The notes under the pieces are model-generated. The model was not told the origin of the DNA, made no database searches, and saw only the letters and a list, made by a program, of their open reading frames with translations. Shown piece by piece: positions 6,494-8,519 of a DNA stretch of 8,519 nt. The stretch's first letter is position 1. Every line of letters begins with the position of its first letter. Made by a program: the position numbers and the translations under genes. Location of the stretch: assembly GCA_950071955.1 (NCBI GenBank), contig CATMOC010000134.1, positions 1 to 8,519 on the forward strand, read 5' to 3'. The DNA is from an uncultured Mesorhizobium sp. (lineage in GTDB: Bacteria > Pseudomonadota > Alphaproteobacteria > Rhizobiales > Rhizobiaceae).

Positions 6494-7708
6494 ATGAGCG
6501 ACGTCGCGGAAATCGAGCGATCGGCCGAGGCACCCGTCCTCGACATCGACCCCTATGCGATCGATGTCCTGCGGGATCCCTATCCGTTCCATCGCGAACT
6601 GCGCGAGGCAGGGCCGATCGCGCTGATCAAGCCCTATAGCGTCTATGCCGTCGGCCGGCACGTCGAATGCGCGGAAGTGCTGACCGACCATACCCGGTTC
6701 ACCGCCAGCGCCGGCATCGGGATCCAGGACATCCGCAAGCCCGGCGCGTTCCGAATTCCCAACCGCCTTCTGGAGAACGATCCGCCCGGACATACAGCCA
6801 TCCGCGGAACGCTGACCAAGTACCTCTCACCCATCGTCATCCGCCGCTGGCGCGAGCATTTCGAGACCGAGGCGGCACGCCTTGCCGAGCGGCTCGTGGA
6901 CATGGGCGAGTTCGACGGGGTGACGGATCTCGCCGAAACCTTCGTATTGAAGGTCTTCCCGGAGGCGGTGGGCGTCGATCTGCCGCGCGAGAACATCCTG
7001 GCTATCGGCGAGATGCGCTTCAACCAGAGCGGTCCGCCCAACGAACTCTACCATCGCGCCATGAAACGGGCGCAGCCCTATCTCGAATGGTTCGAGAACA
7101 GCGTCCAGCGCAAGGGCGTCATCAAGGGTTCGATCGCCGAGATGCTCTTCGATGCGGAGGATCGCGGCGAATTCGACGAAGGCATCGCCTCGAACATGGT
7201 GCGCTCGTTCGTCGGCGGCGGGACCGATTCGACGATCACGGGGATCGGACACACCCTGCATCTTCTGGCCCGGAATCCCGATCAATGGGCGATCCTCCGA
7301 AGCGATCAGACGAAGGTGAAGTCGGCCTTCGAGGAGGCTCTCCGGCTGGAGACGCCGTTCCAGGTCACCTACCGGACCACCGTCGGCGAGGTCTCGCTCT
7401 CGGGAGTGCGCCTCACGCCCGATACGAAGGTCGGCGTGTTCCTCGGAGCAGCCAACCGCGACCCGAGGAAATGGGCGGACCCCGACAGGTTCGACGTCAC
7501 GCGCGACACGACCGGCGTTCATCTCGGCTTCGGAAGCGGGCCGCACATCTGCATCGGACAGATGATCGCGCGGCTGGAGTCCGAAGCGATCCTGAAAGCG
7601 CTGGTGAAGGTCGCCGACCGGCTCGAACTGGCCGGCGAGGCCCGGTTCCGGCCCATCAACCAGATGCGCCAACTCGACAGTCTGCCGCTGCGGGTAAAGA
7701 AATCCTGA
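6494..7708 (+). CDS. cytochrome P450, CYP199-like, probable aromatic-acid monooxygenase
   Basis: A 404-residue soluble bacterial P450 of full length that would insert one oxygen atom into a small substrate using electrons from a ferredoxin. Landmarks: C-helix DPPGHTAIR (97-104; His100, Arg104), I-helix GGTDST (242-247) with the acid Asp245 followed by Ser246 where Thr is usual, ExxR as EALR (281-284), and the haem loop FGSGPHICIG (346-355) with ligand Cys353. The segment from GAANRDP (318-324) to the haem loop and IARLE closely resembles CYP199A enzymes of Rhodopseudomonas, which demethylate 4-methoxybenzoate. Arg87, Arg237 and Ser238 align with carboxylate-binding residues of CYP199A4 (Arg92, Arg243, Ser244, from memory). 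ATG 6494 was preferred over in-frame TTG 6482 because of GGAG 6 nt upstream and the match to the paralogue's N-terminus. The exact substrate is unknown. Confidence 0.93.
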   Translation: MSDVAEIERSAEAPVLDIDPYAIDVLRDPYPFHRELREAGPIALIKPYSVYAVGRHVECAEVLTDHTRFTASAGIGIQDIRKPGAFRIPNRLLENDPPGHTAIRGTLTKYLSPIVIRRWREHFETEAARLAERLVDMGEFDGVTDLAETFVLKVFPEAVGVDLPRENILAIGEMRFNQSGPPNELYHRAMKRAQPYLEWFENSVQRKGVIKGSIAEMLFDAEDRGEFDEGIASNMVRSFVGGGTDSTITGIGHTLHLLARNPDQWAILRSDQTKVKSAFEEALRLETPFQVTYRTTVGEVSLSGVRLTPDTKVGVFLGAANRDPRKWADPDRFDVTRDTTGVHLGFGSGPHICIGQMIARLESEAILKALVKVADRLELAGEARFRPINQMRQLDSLPLRVKKS

Positions 7709-7813
7709 GCCAGGCACATTGCACCGACGTTCGAATCCGATAGCAACATCAACGAATCAACATGCGGTGGGGCACACCGGCAGGGAACGGGAAGAGGCCG
7801 GAGAACGACGAGG
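7709..7813 (+). other. 105-nt spacer between the tandem P450 genes
   Basis: A short non-coding spacer. CAACAT occurs twice near 7744-7763 and no terminator hairpin with a T run is seen, so the two P450 genes are probably co-transcribed. GGAGAA (7800-7805) stands 8 nt before the ATG at 7814 and is the likely ribosome site. Confidence 0.5.
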
Positions 7814-8519
7814 ATGACCGAAGCCATAGCGGAGGCACGTTTGGAGGCACCGGTCCTCGACATCGATCCGTTCACGGAGGAAATCCTGCCGGATCCGTAT
7901 GCTTTTCACGAGACGCTTCGGGAAAAGGCGGCTGTGGTGGTGCTTGCTCCGTACGGTATCTACGCGACGGGACGCTACGAGGAAGTCAAGGCGGTCATGT
8001 CCGACCACGAGCGCTTCATGGCAGGCGCCGGCACCGGCATGTACGACCTTCGCAAGCCCGGCGCATGGCGCCCGCGAAGCCCGCTCCTCGAGGTCGACCC
8101 TCCCGAACACACCTCCTTGCGGACGGTGCTCACGCGCATCATCTCGCCGATCTTGGTGCGCAAATGGCGGGCGGACTTCGAGAAGGAGGCCGAGCGAATC
8201 GCCGACAAAGTGGTCGATATGGGCGAGTTCGACGCCGTGCGAGACATTGCCGAAGCATTCGTGCTCACAGTGTTTCCGAGCGCGCTCGGAGTGGACATCC
8301 CGCACGAGAACGCGGTCGCCATCGGCGACATGAACTTCAACGCGATCGGCCCGAACAACGACATCTTCCAGCGGTCGCTCAAGAAGGTCGAGCCGATCCT
8401 GGCGTGGTACCAGAAGAGCTTCCAGCGCGAGAGCATGATCCCGGGCGGATTCGGCGAGCAGATATACCTGGCCGAGGAGGCGGGCGAACTTCCACCCGGC
8501 AGCGCGCCCGGCATCGTAC
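7814..8519 (+). CDS. second cytochrome P450, CYP199-like, cut by the window edge
   Basis: The first 235 residues of a P450 running off the right edge with no stop. It aligns with the preceding P450 nearly without gaps; a hand count over residues 11-205 gives about 105 identities in 195, so they are tandem paralogues long diverged. Shared blocks include EAPVLDIDP (11-19), LRKPGA (79-84), VDMGEFD (134-140) and the C-helix DPPEHTSLR (95-103; His99, Arg103). WRPRS (85-89) matches the CYP199A WRPPS segment better than the first copy does (FRIPN), keeping both the Arg86 and Ser89 equivalents of the carboxylate site. The I-helix, ExxR and haem cysteine lie outside the window, so catalytic integrity cannot be judged. 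The ATG at 7814 has GGAG upstream and matches the paralogue's N-terminus. Confidence 0.92.
   Translation, partial: MTEAIAEARLEAPVLDIDPFTEEILPDPYAFHETLREKAAVVVLAPYGIYATGRYEEVKAVMSDHERFMAGAGTGMYDLRKPGAWRPRSPLLEVDPPEHTSLRTVLTRIISPILVRKWRADFEKEAERIADKVVDMGEFDAVRDIAEAFVLTVFPSALGVDIPHENAVAIGDMNFNAIGPNNDIFQRSLKKVEPILAWYQKSFQRESMIPGGFGEQIYLAEEAGELPPGSAPGIV

Noticed and set aside
5424..6533. Minus-strand open frame of 369 codons opposite the regulator
   Set aside because: It is antisense to the LuxR-type gene, whose helix-turn-helix is clear; the minus-strand translation is low-complexity Ala, Val and Arg sequence.
6667..7743. Plus-strand open frame of 358 codons inside the first P450
   Set aside because: It is an arginine-rich frame-shifted reading of the P450 gene, which itself carries all the family motifs.
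1..8519. CRISPR arrays, tRNA or rRNA genes, insertion sequences, transposase genes
   Set aside because: None were seen: no regularly spaced repeats, no cloverleaf-like segment in the gaps, and no transposase or integrase motifs.

Overview
The window looks like accessory catabolic DNA from a high-GC alphaproteobacterium, most likely Hyphomicrobiales (Rhizobiales; Mesorhizobium-like). This rests on the codon and GC style, a two-hairpin intergenic repeat at 76-127 of the rhizobial mosaic-element type, and the resemblance of the P450s to the CYP199 family of Rhodopseudomonas. The species cannot be named from this sequence alone.

Layout. Positions 1-240 are intergenic: perhaps the tail of a plus-strand gene, then the mosaic repeat, then a perfect 13-bp hairpin terminator for the minus-strand operon. 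Positions 241-4899 (minus strand) hold a complete branched-chain-amino-acid-type (HAAT) ABC importer, transcribed in the order permease livH, permease livM, ATPase livG, ATPase livF, periplasmic binding protein. The first four genes are tightly coupled (two ATGA overlaps and a 2-nt gap). The binding-protein gene follows a 273-nt leader. Positions 4900-5468 are a divergent control region whose AT-rich right half carries two palindromes and a sigma70-like promoter. Positions 5469-6284 (plus) encode a LuxR-type regulator with a C-terminal helix-turn-helix and no recognisable autoinducer or receiver domain. A candidate terminator follows it. Positions 6494-7708 (plus) encode a full-length cytochrome P450. 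From 7814 to the window edge runs the N-terminal part of a second, tandem P450, roughly half identical to the first.

Working model (inference). The importer brings in a small carboxylate, the LuxR-type protein senses it or a related signal, and the P450 pair oxidises it. The P450s retain the arginines and serines that, from memory of the CYP199A4 structure, hold the carboxylate of para-substituted benzoates, so an aromatic acid such as a methoxybenzoate or cinnamate is the leading candidate. No ferredoxin or ferredoxin reductase is visible; both would be needed and may lie downstream. The tandem P450 pair plus dedicated regulator and divergent HAAT importer is the part of the window most likely to be an undescribed system.
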